DNA from: Firmicutes bacterium HGW-Firmicutes-7
GTDB lineage: Bacteria; Bacillota; Clostridia; Lachnospirales; Vallitaleaceae
Length of the DNA: 64,000 nucleotides
Reading direction: 5' to 3'
NCBI GenBank assembly: GCA_002841375.1
Contig: PGZO01000002.1
Coordinates: 124,001 to 188,000 of the forward strand
The position numbers and the translations under genes are program-made. The notes under the pieces are model-generated. The model saw only the letters and a list, made by a program, of their open reading frames with translations, ran no database searches and had not been told where the DNA came from. Below, piece after piece: positions 33,784 to 43,083 of the stretch. Within the stretch, counting starts at the first letter, position 1. The number at the start of each line of letters is the position of its first letter.

Positions 33784-34069
33784 TAACTTTACCTCCTGTC
33801 ATAGTATAATAACGTACTCTAATAATTTTATTTGACATCACCTCCCTACATTTATAAATTTTAGTTGCAAAATCAATCTTCAAGAAAGATTTACAATAAT
33901 TAAGGCCTTTTAAAACATAAAACCATTCGGTTTCTTGAATTAAAACGCCTTTAAAGTGAACTTTATTATTATTTGACTCATTTCGTTGTCCATGTAAAAT
34001 TTCATATTCCCTGCCTATGATCAAATCCATGGAAACACTTCCGTTTACGATGCCAATCAATTCTGACAT
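33776..34069 (-). CDS. Hypothetical protein of the transfer operon
   Basis: The 97-residue protein is beta-rich and soluble, with no recognised motif. It begins MSELIGIVNGSVSMDLIIGR, ends GGKVIE and overlaps the membrane part of VirD4 by eight bases. ATG at 34069 follows AAGGAGGAAACAGT. The position upstream of virD4 suggests a role in transfer, but nothing in the sequence defines it. Confidence 0.55.
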   Translation of the reverse strand: MSELIGIVNGSVSMDLIIGREYEILHGQRNESNNNKVHFKGVLIQETEWFYVLKGLNYCKSFLKIDFATKIYKCREVMSNKIIRVRYYTMTGGKVIE

Positions 34070-34243
34070 ACTGTTTCCTCCTTTTTTATATATAAATTTA
34101 GTTACATCACCTCCCTTAAAATGACTTCAAGTAGGCCTTTTTAAGCTCCAAAAAACTTTTCCTAAACATGTAATGTATAGATATTCTTTATTATTTAATT
34201 ATAGATATACTTATCCACCTCCTTTCATTCAAATAAACTCAAT

Positions 34244-34269
34244 AAAAAGGCAACCCAGATTGGATTGCC
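34244..34269 (-). terminator. Terminator downstream of the 599-aa cargo gene
   Basis: GGCAATCC pairs with GGGTTGCC around a short loop, followed on the minus strand by TTTTTATT. It is the main feature in the 308-base gap 34070-34377. The rest of that gap holds two more Shine-Dalgarno-like boxes (near 34126 and 34220) with only very short frames after them, for example a 17-codon one starting MFRKSF. Confidence 0.55.
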
Positions 34270-34377
34270 CATACTATTATTAATATCTACAAAAACAGAA
34301 CTCTTATCATTCCAACTCCCATGATCTTTTCTTTAATGCTTGTGATGAATACAGATTATTAATAGTTGCATTTAAGC

Positions 34378-36177
34378 TCACTCAGAAGATTCAATATATA
34401 TTAGTGCATTCCTTCTTATTGGTTTATTAATTAAAAATCCAACTTCTCCTGAATTTACTTCATTGACATTATTATCATTTACTTGAAGACTATTTATACT
34501 TACAAGTTGAAAACTATCATCTAGTGATACTGTCAAATTATCACCGACTTTGATATGGTAATTTTCGATTTTAAGTATAAAAACAAGTCCATCTTTAAAA
34601 ATTTCATTAACTTTACCTAAAAGCTTTAACTTATCAGGTATAAGTTTCACTAATCCCTTGTTTAATAATTTTGTTCGAACATCCTCTTTTTTAAAGATAC
34701 CATCAATTATTAAAAAATACCCTTTAAATAAGTCCCATGTTGTTAATAAGCCTCGTTCATCATTTTCAGCATCAGTAATTTGTGTTTCAGAAAATGGCGG
34801 ATTTCTTCTTTGTTTTGGGGCTAGATACCTTTGATGATTCACAATATAGAGAGCAACCACATCAAATTTATCCCTTTCTTTACACCTTCTGAATTTTATT
34901 TTACTTATTTGACTACAATCACTATCTTTTGATGTGCCTCCTATTCCTTTAATTTCAATAATAAGAAGTCCATTTTCCAATTGAACTTGCAAATCTTCTT
35001 CTTTTATTCTATCCTCACTATCCATTTTATTTACATTTTCAAAACCTAACCACTCCAAATATTTTTTTACAGCGTCTACTAATTTTTCATCTGTTTCGGT
35101 TATGAGATCATGAAGATAAGAATATTCGATAGTATTTTTGTTAATTTTCAAGTCAATCTCTAATAACTTTTTATTATATACTCGTTCAATTCTCACTTTT
35201 TCTTCGTCTAACTCTTTATGGTTGGGAAGCCAATATTCCTCTTTATCTTTCCATGAAAAGAGAGTAGAATGCGGAAAAATGTCTGGCATCATGCTTGGGA
35301 GTATTTCCTCTAATAATGGTATTATTATCTTCTCCTTTTCTTTCATTTGAGGAAATACAAACATTAGTGTTTCATTAGAAAAGTTGAAATATGATACTAT
35401 TTCTTTACTTCTATTAATCATTAGAGGTACAAAGTTCTCATCTTTTACATTTCTTGAATCAATCCATTTAGTTGGATGGTAAAAAGTCACTTCATAATGA
35501 AATAGTTTATTGGTACTACTCAGCAAATTATGTAATATATCACTTTCTACTACAACTTCAATTTCTTTTCCATTCAGATTTTTTTCAAAATATTCATTAT
35601 TCATAAACGAATAGTTGTGGTATTTTTGAACTTCATGTGTTCTGTAGCCATCGTTTTCTATAGACACAATTGAGTATTTTTGCTCCTCTTTTTGAGATGC
35701 AAATACTATTAATATTAGCTTTGCTTTATTATTAAAAAGTCCCAATTGAAGGATATTCGCTGAAAAAGGTCTGGGGTCAAAAATAGTTTGTGGAAATTCT
35801 GTAAGAAAACAAAGTGATTTATTGCTTTTATGATTCTCACGAACATTTTGAGATACATCATAGGGAATAGGCACTTTATTATCATTCATATCTATGGCAA
35901 TAATATCGTATTCATGAATATTTGTTGGTAAGTCATAATTTAATAAGCAAAATTTCTTATCATAATTCTCGAAATTCGGAACAGAAATTGGTAACCCAAA
36001 TGTTGCCGACCTAATATTAAAACTCTTTTTTTTAATAGCTTCTACTACCTCACTATCAAAGTCAATAAGACAAATTTGTGGTTTAGGTATAGTCATATTT
36101 TCAGTATATATATCTGAGTCTATTTTTGTGTGTGTATCTTCTATAGCTTTTGCTTTATTTTTACTTTTGAATACCAT
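34378..36177 (-). CDS. Hypothetical protein with PD-(D/E)XK-like domain
   Basis: The 599-residue protein is unfamiliar over most of its length. About residues 365-490 look like a restriction-endonuclease fold: VKKYLEWLGFENVNKMD, then a likely catalytic LIIEIKGIGG (ExK) and KIKFRRCKERDKFDVVALYI. The first 350 residues have no recognised motif; the last 80 look like a beta domain. ATG at 36177 follows AAGGATGATGATAAG, with a promoter at 36239-36267, so it is a one-gene unit ended by the terminator at 34244. As cargo between virD4 and a nuclease-like gene it could be an antiphage nuclease. Confidence 0.55.
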   Translation of the reverse strand: MVFKSKNKAKAIEDTHTKIDSDIYTENMTIPKPQICLIDFDSEVVEAIKKKSFNIRSATFGLPISVPNFENYDKKFCLLNYDLPTNIHEYDIIAIDMNDNKVPIPYDVSQNVRENHKSNKSLCFLTEFPQTIFDPRPFSANILQLGLFNNKAKLILIVFASQKEEQKYSIVSIENDGYRTHEVQKYHNYSFMNNEYFEKNLNGKEIEVVVESDILHNLLSSTNKLFHYEVTFYHPTKWIDSRNVKDENFVPLMINRSKEIVSYFNFSNETLMFVFPQMKEKEKIIIPLLEEILPSMMPDIFPHSTLFSWKDKEEYWLPNHKELDEEKVRIERVYNKKLLEIDLKINKNTIEYSYLHDLITETDEKLVDAVKKYLEWLGFENVNKMDSEDRIKEEDLQVQLENGLLIIEIKGIGGTSKDSDCSQISKIKFRRCKERDKFDVVALYIVNHQRYLAPKQRRNPPFSETQITDAENDERGLLTTWDLFKGYFLIIDGIFKKEDVRTKLLNKGLVKLIPDKLKLLGKVNEIFKDGLVFILKIENYHIKVGDNLTVSLDDSFQLVSINSLQVNDNNVNEVNSGEVGFLINKPIRRNALIYIESSE

Positions 36178-36238
36178 CTTATCATCATCCTTTTTCGAAT
36201 CGTCTAATCATTTTTATAATATTATCTTCTTCCCCTTC

Positions 36239-36267
36239 AATATAAGGCGAAGCAATTTTATTCACAA
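36239..36267 (-). promoter_or_regulatory. Promoter of the 599-aa cargo gene
   Basis: TTGTGA (minus strand, 36262-36267) and TATATT (36239-36244) are separated by 17 bases and lie 62 bases before the ATG at 36177. Confidence 0.5.
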
Positions 36268-36292
36268 ATTATAAATGTAGTATAATATTAAA

Positions 36293-36391
36293 CTATTTCC
36301 CAGTTGGTTTGGGGGGTGAAGGTCTTCCTGATGATGGTGGTTTATTTTGTCCACCTTTAATATTCTTAGGTGTATTAATACTTTTACTCAT
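36293..36391 (-). CDS. 32-residue Pro/Lys-rich peptide coupled to a membrane protein
   Basis: The frame runs MSKSINTPKNIKGGQNKPP and ends SPPKPTGK. It is basic and Pro/Gly-rich. AAGGAGGAAAAGA precedes the ATG at ideal spacing, and its start overlaps the stop of the 218-residue membrane protein by eight bases (ATGAGTAA). This strong signal and coupling make it a real gene despite its size. The function is unknown; small partners next to membrane proteins are seen in some defence modules. Confidence 0.65.
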   Translation of the reverse strand: MSKSINTPKNIKGGQNKPPSSGRPSPPKPTGK

Positions 36392-37040
36392 TCTTTTCCT
36401 CCTTATCATTTTCCTCATTTTTTTCTTTTGCTAAATGGATTTCTAATATATAGTCATCTTTAAATTTGGGAAAATATAAACTATCAAATTCAGATACTTT
36501 TTCGCCTGTTATATTATCAAATGCAATAACCTCTCGCAAAAAAATTTCTTTTGATGAGTCTTCATTATCATTGAAATACTCAACCCATCCTTGATAATTC
36601 AATTTTCTTTCTTGATCTCTAATTGTAATCCAAATTACATCCGTAGAATTCATTAAATGATCAAATACCCTATTACCACCAAATCTATTGGTAATTCCAA
36701 TATACAAAAAAAATCTATAAAACCAATTTTTCTTGACAACTAAGGAAAAGAAAATGCCAATTATTGTGGCTGAGACTACACTATAAAAAATTTCTTTAAA
36801 ATCAATTTTTGTATTATTTAACAGACTATCAAAAAATGTTAACGAGCATTTTTCATTAGAAAATATGTTTAGAACTGCAAACTGAATAATGTAAGAGCTT
36901 ATACCTAAAATTGCTACATTAATAATATATCTATTAAAGTCTGATTTTTTATGAGGTGTTAGCAACTCAATTATTTTTAATGCTATAATGCCTGGCAGGA
37001 ACAGTAAAAATAGTTTTAATGTAAACGCTTCAATATTCAT
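36384..37040 (-). CDS. DUF6338-like membrane protein
   Basis: The 218-residue protein has an N-terminal helix (LKLFLLFLPGIIALKIIELL), further helices at about 40-60 and 85-105, and a cytoplasmic C-terminal half with beta content (WITIRDQERKLNYQGWVEYF) ending in a Glu/Lys tail. This layout resembles DUF6338 proteins. The ATG at 37040 has GGAG six bases before it; a TTG four codons earlier overlaps the box. It forms a unit with the 32-residue peptide gene. Confidence 0.55.
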   Translation of the reverse strand: MNIEAFTLKLFLLFLPGIIALKIIELLTPHKKSDFNRYIINVAILGISSYIIQFAVLNIFSNEKCSLTFFDSLLNNTKIDFKEIFYSVVSATIIGIFFSLVVKKNWFYRFFLYIGITNRFGGNRVFDHLMNSTDVIWITIRDQERKLNYQGWVEYFNDNEDSSKEIFLREVIAFDNITGEKVSEFDSLYFPKFKDDYILEIHLAKEKNEENDKEEKNE

Positions 37041-37289
37041 TTTCTTCTCCAATTCAATTTTTGCTTTAATATAATGAGTTTATGCCATATACCGTTTGTT
37101 TACGATGTTTATCAGTTCACGGCCTCACAACTAATCAGACTTTATCTAATGAATCTCATAAACACATTGTTCGAATACTTGGTTCATAACTAGCTTGCTG
37201 ACGTCTTCGACTCAACAACATTTCCAATTCTACAACTTACAATGCCAGAAATGTAGACAAGACCATGGTATATGAAATTGAATACAGAA

Positions 37290-37315
37290 CAGCAAACATT
37301 ATTCTTTGTTTGCTG
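37290..37315 (-). terminator. Hairpin at the end of the nuclease-like gene
   Basis: CAGCAAAC (minus strand) pairs with GTTTGCTG and overlaps the stop codon at 37299; few T residues follow. The 246 bases from here to 37040 show no gene. Confidence 0.4.
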
Positions 37316-37937
37316 TTTTGTATCGTTCAAACTCAATTCCCCAAAACTTAATTTTACTAGCAAACGGCGTTAATATTAGTCCCACGAATGCACCTAAAAG
37401 CAACATGTCTATTGTATCAATTTCTATTATGAACACTTTAGATAAAACTCCAATGATCAGAAGCGCGCCTGCCAATATCCAACATACAATTGAAAAATTA
37501 TCAATTGCCTTTAACTTATCCTTCTCAGCTTGATATGTTTTTTCTGTAAGTCTAGCCCTTCTTTGCAGATTATAATCTAGGCTTCGTAAATTGATTATTT
37601 TATCGGGATTTAAAGGGTCTTTTGTATCAATTTCCATAACCTCAAAAAAGGGCTCGTGTTGACTAGGGAACACCAAGTATGTAGGTATTTCTTGATTGAT
37701 ATTTAACTCTCGTAAATACCGTTCCAATTGATTTTTTCCCATGTTAATATATTCATTTCTTTTTTTAGATTTTATTTCAAATAAAGTAATAGGCAATTTC
37801 GTAACAATATCGATGATAGCTAAGTCAACTCTACTTTTATTTCCAATCTTATATTCTATAGCTATACTTTCTTTTGGGTACCCATGACTAATCAAGTACT
37901 CCAAAAATTTATCCATTATATTCTTCTCTAGCTCCAT
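37299..37937 (-). CDS. Membrane-anchored HsdR-N/PD-(D/E)XK-like nuclease
   Basis: The 212-residue protein starts with a restriction-enzyme HsdR-N-like domain (about 1-110): YKIGNKSRVDLAIID, then LFEIKSKKRNEY with the D...ExK arrangement, and YLVFPSQHEPFFEV. Two membrane helices follow (about 150-172 and 178-198), so the nuclease domain would be tethered to the inner membrane face. ATG at 37937 follows AAAAGAGG. It may act on incoming phage DNA; the role is inference from fold and cargo position. Confidence 0.6.
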   Translation of the reverse strand: MELEKNIMDKFLEYLISHGYPKESIAIEYKIGNKSRVDLAIIDIVTKLPITLFEIKSKKRNEYINMGKNQLERYLRELNINQEIPTYLVFPSQHEPFFEVMEIDTKDPLNPDKIINLRSLDYNLQRRARLTEKTYQAEKDKLKAIDNFSIVCWILAGALLIIGVLSKVFIIEIDTIDMLLLGAFVGLILTPFASKIKFWGIEFERYKTANKE

Positions 37938-37983
37938 AAGTACCTCTTTTCAAAAAACAGTATTCAATATCAGTTAATATTAA

Positions 37984-38027
37984 ATTTACGAATTTCATGT
38001 CGTAAATGCTTCAAGTCAAGTATAACA
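37984..38027 (-). promoter_or_regulatory. Extended -10 promoter and palindromic operator
   Basis: On the minus strand TGT-TATACT (38019-38027) is an extended -10. Downstream of it is a palindrome with arms ATTTACGA/TCGTAAAT (37984-38007, eight-base spacer). It precedes the membrane-anchored nuclease gene. The ATGTCGTAAAT half resembles ATGTCGCAAAT in the operator at 45399. Confidence 0.45.
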
Positions 38028-38113
38028 TAAAGTATCTTTTAAGAGAATATTAAATTATTAATTTAGTTTTTGTTGGTTATTGTTATTTCCAAAAAGGTAA
38101 TAGCCTATAATTA

Positions 38114-40042
38114 TTATTCATATGGATCTGCAGGTACAACTGTCCAGTCGTCAAATACTGTACCCTTAATATCTATCGTGTCTGAAGCTACTCTAAAAAG
38201 CATTCCCTCTGGTGTCCATAAATCCATTATCTCAGTATAAGTTGAGTATTTCCCATCGGGATACCATAAAGGTGTAAAATGCACCCTATTGTTATATGTA
38301 GAATACTTATTGTGTTGTAGTTCAAATCCATTGGATGTCTTTTCTAAAAGTCGCCAAAAATCCTTGTAGAGAAATTCAGGGAAGTAAGTGACTACTGTTT
38401 GTGTACCAGTGTATGATGATTCAGATGGATTACCATCAGTATTAATTAAAGTCTTGAGATTAACATTTAGACCATAACCTGAACCCATCTCCCAAGTATG
38501 GTATACCTTCTTTGCAGTAGGTACTTTTTCATCCGGAACTATCTCATACTTATGAATTGACAATGAAGCACTATAGCCATCCCATTCAAATACCCAGTAA
38601 CCTTTATCTACCCAATTACCACCACCTTCTCCATCTGAAACCCATACCCAAACAGACTTCCACCATGCCCAATATTCACCCCATGTAGCAGCAGTCTTTT
38701 CTGCCCTTACTGGTACATTTTTAGGTATTATATATCCATTTGGTTTTTGAACAGGCTTCCCAGTTTCAGGATCTTTTGCTACTGGATCGGGTGGTATGTT
38801 TTGATTCATATCTACAATATTAGCTACTTGTGATGATTCGTCTACGAAATAAGCTTGTCCATTGCCCCCTGAAATACTAGCAGTAATATTAACAGTTTTA
38901 GGAATGTCTGGTGTTCGCCATTTTAACCAAGCTAATTGACTACCTCCTCCTGGCATTACAATACCACTCATAGATCCAACACTAACACCATCAACATAAA
39001 AGGTTACTGTAACAGGATGATCAGGAGTAATCTTCCCATGAGCTGCAATGCGAAATGACAAAATCACATCAGTATCAATCCTATAATCTGATTGATCATC
39101 CTTGGTTATTTCTATAGTTGGATCTGCCTTTTGATTGGCTTTTAAGAAACGCATACCCCAACCCCCACCTTGCATGATTCTTTCATTGCTCCAGTATTTA
39201 TTGCTACCAACTGGATTGGTTGGTGGATAAGCTCTAAACCCTAGCCAGTCATTTTCTAGTACAATGGAATTAGGCAAATTGATATGTGTCATCCCTGCAA
39301 TATACTGTGCCTCATAGCCCGAAAAGAAAAAATCAAATAAGCCTACTGCTTGTACCATAGCATATTCGGTAGCAGTAAATGCTAACTTAGTAGTACCATC
39401 TTTTAAATGAGCAATAATTACTGGCTCATATATAATTACCCAAGGTACTTGATTAAGATATTTATCTCCACTTTTGACCGGGAGAATTATATCAGGATTT
39501 TTCTTACCAGTAACTCCATCGATGTTAAAACTAATATTTGACACTAGCCCTGCTTTAGTAGTGCCTGCCTGTTGGGCTACTGCATCTAATACCCTTTGTA
39601 AAGTTCCTGTATCCCCAAAATATGATTTTACCGCTGTAATATTGCCTCCCGTATGAGTAATTGGTGGTGGTGGTGGATTATCAGTAATGATTTTAGGTGT
39701 GGGCGTAGAAACTAACGACATTCCATTAAGATAGTCTACTTTATTATATTTACAATAAACTGTACCGTTAGGTATCGTAAAGGTTGATGGCTTTATAAAA
39801 ACTGGCTGACCCACCTTTTTAAAACTAGAATTAAGATTGTTTTCAGTAGTGGCATTATCACTTAACCCTACATACAAAGTAGCTTTATACATCCACTCAT
39901 TGGACTTATAATAGCCCTTTCCCGTAGCCATTCCATCACCAGTACCTGTACCAGTATCAGCATTATCATCTGCTAACATACAACTACTATAAAAGTTCAA
40001 TAATAAAATGGTTATTGAAATAAAAATGATTATTTTCTTCAT
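38114..40042 (-). CDS. Large secreted protein of the ICE (DUF5704-like)
   Basis: The 642-residue protein has a signal peptide (MKKIIIFISITILLLNF, with Cys at about 21 as a possible lipid site), then beta-rich extracytoplasmic domains. Segments such as KSNEWMYKATLYVGLSD and PWVIIYEPV recall the DUF5704 family of clostridial ICE surface proteins. There is no cell-wall anchor or C-terminal helix. It follows the 190-residue anchored protein in one transcript and may be a mating-surface component. ATG at 40042 follows AAAAGGAGG. Confidence 0.6.
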   Translation of the reverse strand: MKKIIIFISITILLLNFYSSCMLADDNADTGTGTGDGMATGKGYYKSNEWMYKATLYVGLSDNATTENNLNSSFKKVGQPVFIKPSTFTIPNGTVYCKYNKVDYLNGMSLVSTPTPKIITDNPPPPPITHTGGNITAVKSYFGDTGTLQRVLDAVAQQAGTTKAGLVSNISFNIDGVTGKKNPDIILPVKSGDKYLNQVPWVIIYEPVIIAHLKDGTTKLAFTATEYAMVQAVGLFDFFFSGYEAQYIAGMTHINLPNSIVLENDWLGFRAYPPTNPVGSNKYWSNERIMQGGGWGMRFLKANQKADPTIEITKDDQSDYRIDTDVILSFRIAAHGKITPDHPVTVTFYVDGVSVGSMSGIVMPGGGSQLAWLKWRTPDIPKTVNITASISGGNGQAYFVDESSQVANIVDMNQNIPPDPVAKDPETGKPVQKPNGYIIPKNVPVRAEKTAATWGEYWAWWKSVWVWVSDGEGGGNWVDKGYWVFEWDGYSASLSIHKYEIVPDEKVPTAKKVYHTWEMGSGYGLNVNLKTLINTDGNPSESSYTGTQTVVTYFPEFLYKDFWRLLEKTSNGFELQHNKYSTYNNRVHFTPLWYPDGKYSTYTEIMDLWTPEGMLFRVASDTIDIKGTVFDDWTVVPADPYE

Positions 40043-40064
40043 AAAAAAACCTCCTTTTGGGTAA

Positions 40065-40096
40065 TAAAAAAGAACTCTAAATAACTTGAGTTCTTT
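40065..40096 (-). terminator. Intercistronic terminator
   Basis: AAAGAACTC pairs with GAGTTCTTT and is followed on the minus strand by TTTATT. It separates the 190-residue membrane protein gene from the secreted protein gene and probably sets their ratio. Confidence 0.6.
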
Positions 40097-40111
40097 ATAA
40101 TGAATATTTAA

Positions 40112-40684
40112 TTAAAATTTATCGCCTTCACCCATCTCAAATTGCCCATCTAAATCTGAGCCATTAACTTCTTGAACATTTGTAGCAGGCGTAAGATCAG
40201 TTATTGGGTTACCATTCAAATCCCTAAGCACGCCATCTGCTCCAGTGCCACCCTTAACTTGCTCTGGCTTTTGTGTTGTAGTTGTAACTGGTTTATTGTC
40301 AGGTTGAGGATTAGTTGGAGTTTTAGTAATAACAGGAGCAGTAACAACAACATTATCTTCTACTGGTGGATCAGCAGGCTTAGTTACTTCCTTTGCTGGT
40401 TGTTCCATACCTTCTGGATATGTTGGACTAGCTTGTGTTTCTTGTTCATTAACTTCATCAGGCTTAGCTTGATCACCAGTATCAGTTGTCTCAATATCAG
40501 CACCTTTTATTTCAGGTACTTTAATAACAATAACCTCATCTTCAGTAGCTATATTATCTAAAGTGCTGTTATCTTCAAGATCGGCTTGATTCATTTGATA
40601 AAGATATAGATTCCAAAAACCAAGACCGATAATCAATACAGCAAAAATTGATGCAATAATAATTTTTTCTTTTCTTTTATTCAT
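40112..40684 (-). CDS. Single-pass extracytoplasmic protein (DUF6550-like)
   Basis: The 190-residue protein has an N-terminal anchor helix (KIIIASIFAVLIIGLGFWNL) and then a long Pro/Thr/Glu-rich disordered region ending NGSDLDGQFEMGEGDKF. Similar proteins (DUF6550-like) occur in clostridial ICEs next to secreted proteins. The stretch could span the wall as a stalk. ATG at 40684 follows AAGGAGG and is served by the promoter at 40744. Confidence 0.6.
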   Translation of the reverse strand: MNKRKEKIIIASIFAVLIIGLGFWNLYLYQMNQADLEDNSTLDNIATEDEVIVIKVPEIKGADIETTDTGDQAKPDEVNEQETQASPTYPEGMEQPAKEVTKPADPPVEDNVVVTAPVITKTPTNPQPDNKPVTTTTQKPEQVKGGTGADGVLRDLNGNPITDLTPATNVQEVNGSDLDGQFEMGEGDKF

Positions 40685-40743
40685 AAGTAATACCTCCTTA
40701 GGTAAGTCAATTCATTAGCTTTAAGGTATAGTATCTTTCCTAT

Positions 40744-40772
40744 ATTATACCATAAAACAGTGAATATTTCAA
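40744..40772 (-). promoter_or_regulatory. Strong promoter for the 190-aa and secreted protein genes
   Basis: TTGAAA (40767-40772, minus strand), a 17-base spacer and TGG-TATAAT (-10 at 40744-40749, extended) give near-consensus. The leader is about 55 bases. The remainder of the gap to 40963 holds no gene that I can support. Confidence 0.7.
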
Positions 40773-40963
40773 TGTTTCGAGTAAAATTGTTTCAATAAAC
40801 TATTCAATGTTAATTTATTATTCAATAACCCATAATATTATAATTCATACTCATTTCAGCTCATCAGAGTGTTAAGCTCTATTGTAAATATAATTATCAT
40901 CAATATAATAGTTACTTACATGCCCCTTAGTAAAACCTATAATTTCATAAGTAATAGCCACCT

Positions 40964-42052
40964 TTATCTTTCCCTGTCCCAGTCTAGCCCTTCTCCTTTG
41001 GCTTTTTGAAGTCGCTTTTCTTTTAAGGCTTGTCCTTCATGATAAGTCAATGGATAGTCTTTATTATTTTTTAACTTTGGATTGCTAGACATCATTCTAG
41101 TTGCTTGGAGGACTAGCTCCTTTTTGTTTTCAAAGGCTTGTTCTTCTTTTGTAAATTCCTTGTTACTGGTTTTTTGAAATTGTTTATTTAATTCAAACTG
41201 CTTGATTAATCCCTCCTTCGTAAAATGCTCTACTGGATAGAGCTTGTCATTATTAATTTTTCTACCTGTAGGCGTTGTGAATGTTATATCCTTTCTACTA
41301 TCCTCCCATCTTACACCATAGCCTAAGGTTTTCATGTTTTGGATAAATTCCTCTTTAGATTTAGAAATTTTCCTGCATTCTTTAGCTGATAAAAAGGTTT
41401 CATGTTTATAGGATCTTCCTTCTTTTTGGGCTCTATATTCACCGCTGTTTTTACTTTTCACTTTATCTTTATTCAGTTCAATGAAGCTATGTTTTAATCC
41501 ATATTCATAGCAAAGCTTATTAGAGTATTCTATGAGTTCTCCTAATTCTTTTTTAGATTGTCGCCATTTTATACCTGTTTCTAAATTTACTGAATTTAAT
41601 ACAAAGTGCGTATGAATATGAGATTTGTCTACATGTGTAGCTGTCAAAATTTCAAATCCTTCAAATCTTTTATGCTTTAGTAACTCTAAAGAAATCTTAT
41701 GTAGTATCTCTGGTGACACTTTTTCATTTGGATGGTAGGAATGTACAAAATGAATAAACTGCCTCCCTTCATCTTTTCTATATATACCCTTGGTTACCAT
41801 CATTTCATCATAAGCTGATTCTGGACTACAATTTATTCCTGTAATTAAATTAACAGATGTCTTTTTATCATTCGTGATATAATTTATTGCCTCTAAACCT
41901 TTATTTGACTGCATTAAAGATCCCATAACATCGTATTCTACTTCTGTCTTTTCTTCATTTGCAATATATGTAAGAGATCTTTTAAGGCTATGTTTTGTTT
42001 GTGTTGCATTTTTTCTACCATTTTTTCTGTTTATAAATTCAATTGTAGCCAT
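40964..42052 (-). CDS. Relaxase (MobA/VirD2 family)
   Basis: The 362-residue protein has an N-terminal relaxase domain: MATIEFINRKNG, the candidate catalytic Tyr in SLKRSLTYIANEE, and the metal triad THVDKSHIHTHFVLNSVN at about 140-157. It nicks oriT and leads the strand into the recipient. The C-terminus is charged and ends GEGLDWDRER, a weak form of the acidic-Trp tail seen on other ICE proteins. It lies about 4 kb from MobC, and a decayed second copy sits at MobC's side. The intact reading frame suggests it is the active relaxase. Confidence 0.9.
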   Translation of the reverse strand: MATIEFINRKNGRKNATQTKHSLKRSLTYIANEEKTEVEYDVMGSLMQSNKGLEAINYITNDKKTSVNLITGINCSPESAYDEMMVTKGIYRKDEGRQFIHFVHSYHPNEKVSPEILHKISLELLKHKRFEGFEILTATHVDKSHIHTHFVLNSVNLETGIKWRQSKKELGELIEYSNKLCYEYGLKHSFIELNKDKVKSKNSGEYRAQKEGRSYKHETFLSAKECRKISKSKEEFIQNMKTLGYGVRWEDSRKDITFTTPTGRKINNDKLYPVEHFTKEGLIKQFELNKQFQKTSNKEFTKEEQAFENKKELVLQATRMMSSNPKLKNNKDYPLTYHEGQALKEKRLQKAKGEGLDWDRER

Positions 42053-42126
42053 TTCTTTTTCCCTTCATTATAATGAGATATTTTATTTCTTCATCTTTTT
42101 CTTGCACACAATACATTTTTGCACTG

Positions 42127-42155
42127 AAAAAGGAAACCTATTAAGATTTCCTTTT
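42127..42155 (-). terminator. Terminator after the DUF2971 gene
   Basis: AAAAGGAAA pairs with TTTCCTTTT and could work on both strands. It lies 32 bases after the DUF2971 stop. Confidence 0.55.
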
Positions 42156-42187
42156 AAATGTTGCATATTTTTTTAGATTCACTAATC

Positions 42188-42949
42188 TCAATACATTGGA
42201 TCGTTACTTAGGTCAGATTTCTTCACTCTAGTTGATAAGTTAATATTATATATTTTATCATATCTTTTCAAAATATCTATAACAATATTGTGGAACCACT
42301 TAGGTGCATCTGGAGCTATGTAAATATTATTAATAAGTGTGTCTAGTTTAACGTCAATATTGAAACCACCTTCCATAATTAGATTATCTGGATCGTTTAG
42401 TATTTCTTCATGAAGACTATAATGAAACAATCCTCTTAATAATCTAACTTCATTCTCATGCTCAAAACTTTTTCTCTTATAAAGAAAAGCATTCAATATA
42501 TTTGTTTCATCAAATTTGTCATTAATATAGTCAATATATTTTACGTCCCTAATGTTTAGTATAAAACCATCTGTATTGACTAATGATTGCTGTAAATCTT
42601 TCAAAGTTGTTTGTATTGCAATTCCCTCATTTGATTTTAAATATAAAGTCCACATAGCAGCAGATTCATAATTATTGGCATGCCAACAATTAAGATAAAC
42701 ATATTGTTTGATCTTTTCATGCACTTTTTCTAAGCCATTTAATACTTTATCTGAGACACCACTATATAATTCTTTTCGCATACTTTTACCAATTGATGTA
42801 TAAGAACCCTCGTAAGGATCACTCATAAAGTCTGCACGAGATAAAAACAAACTTGATGATTCAATTAATGATATGAACTTTGTAAAATCCATATATCTCC
42901 ATATCTTTTGTTCATCATCATAATTATCCACTTTATACTGTATACTCAT
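42188..42949 (-). CDS. DUF2971 domain protein
   Basis: The 253-residue protein has the DUF2971 pattern: WRYMDFTKFISLIESSSLFL, RADFMSDPYEGSY, CWHANNYESAAMWTLYLKSN, GIAIQTTLKDL and ENEVRLLRG. The family is common in prophages and mobile elements and its activity is not established. ATG at 42949 follows GGAGGAATAAA; an upstream frame has no ribosome site. It is cargo between the two relaxase copies. Confidence 0.75.
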   Translation of the reverse strand: MSIQYKVDNYDDEQKIWRYMDFTKFISLIESSSLFLSRADFMSDPYEGSYTSIGKSMRKELYSGVSDKVLNGLEKVHEKIKQYVYLNCWHANNYESAAMWTLYLKSNEGIAIQTTLKDLQQSLVNTDGFILNIRDVKYIDYINDKFDETNILNAFLYKRKSFEHENEVRLLRGLFHYSLHEEILNDPDNLIMEGGFNIDVKLDTLINNIYIAPDAPKWFHNIVIDILKRYDKIYNINLSTRVKKSDLSNDPMY

Positions 42950-43083
42950 TTTATTCCTCCAATTACGATTTAGAAAATATACAAAATATCTAATTAACTT
43001 AACCTGCGTAATAATATCATACAAATGATCTATTTAAGTCATCTTATTTTTCCATATCAGTTTTCATGGTTAAATATATTTTT

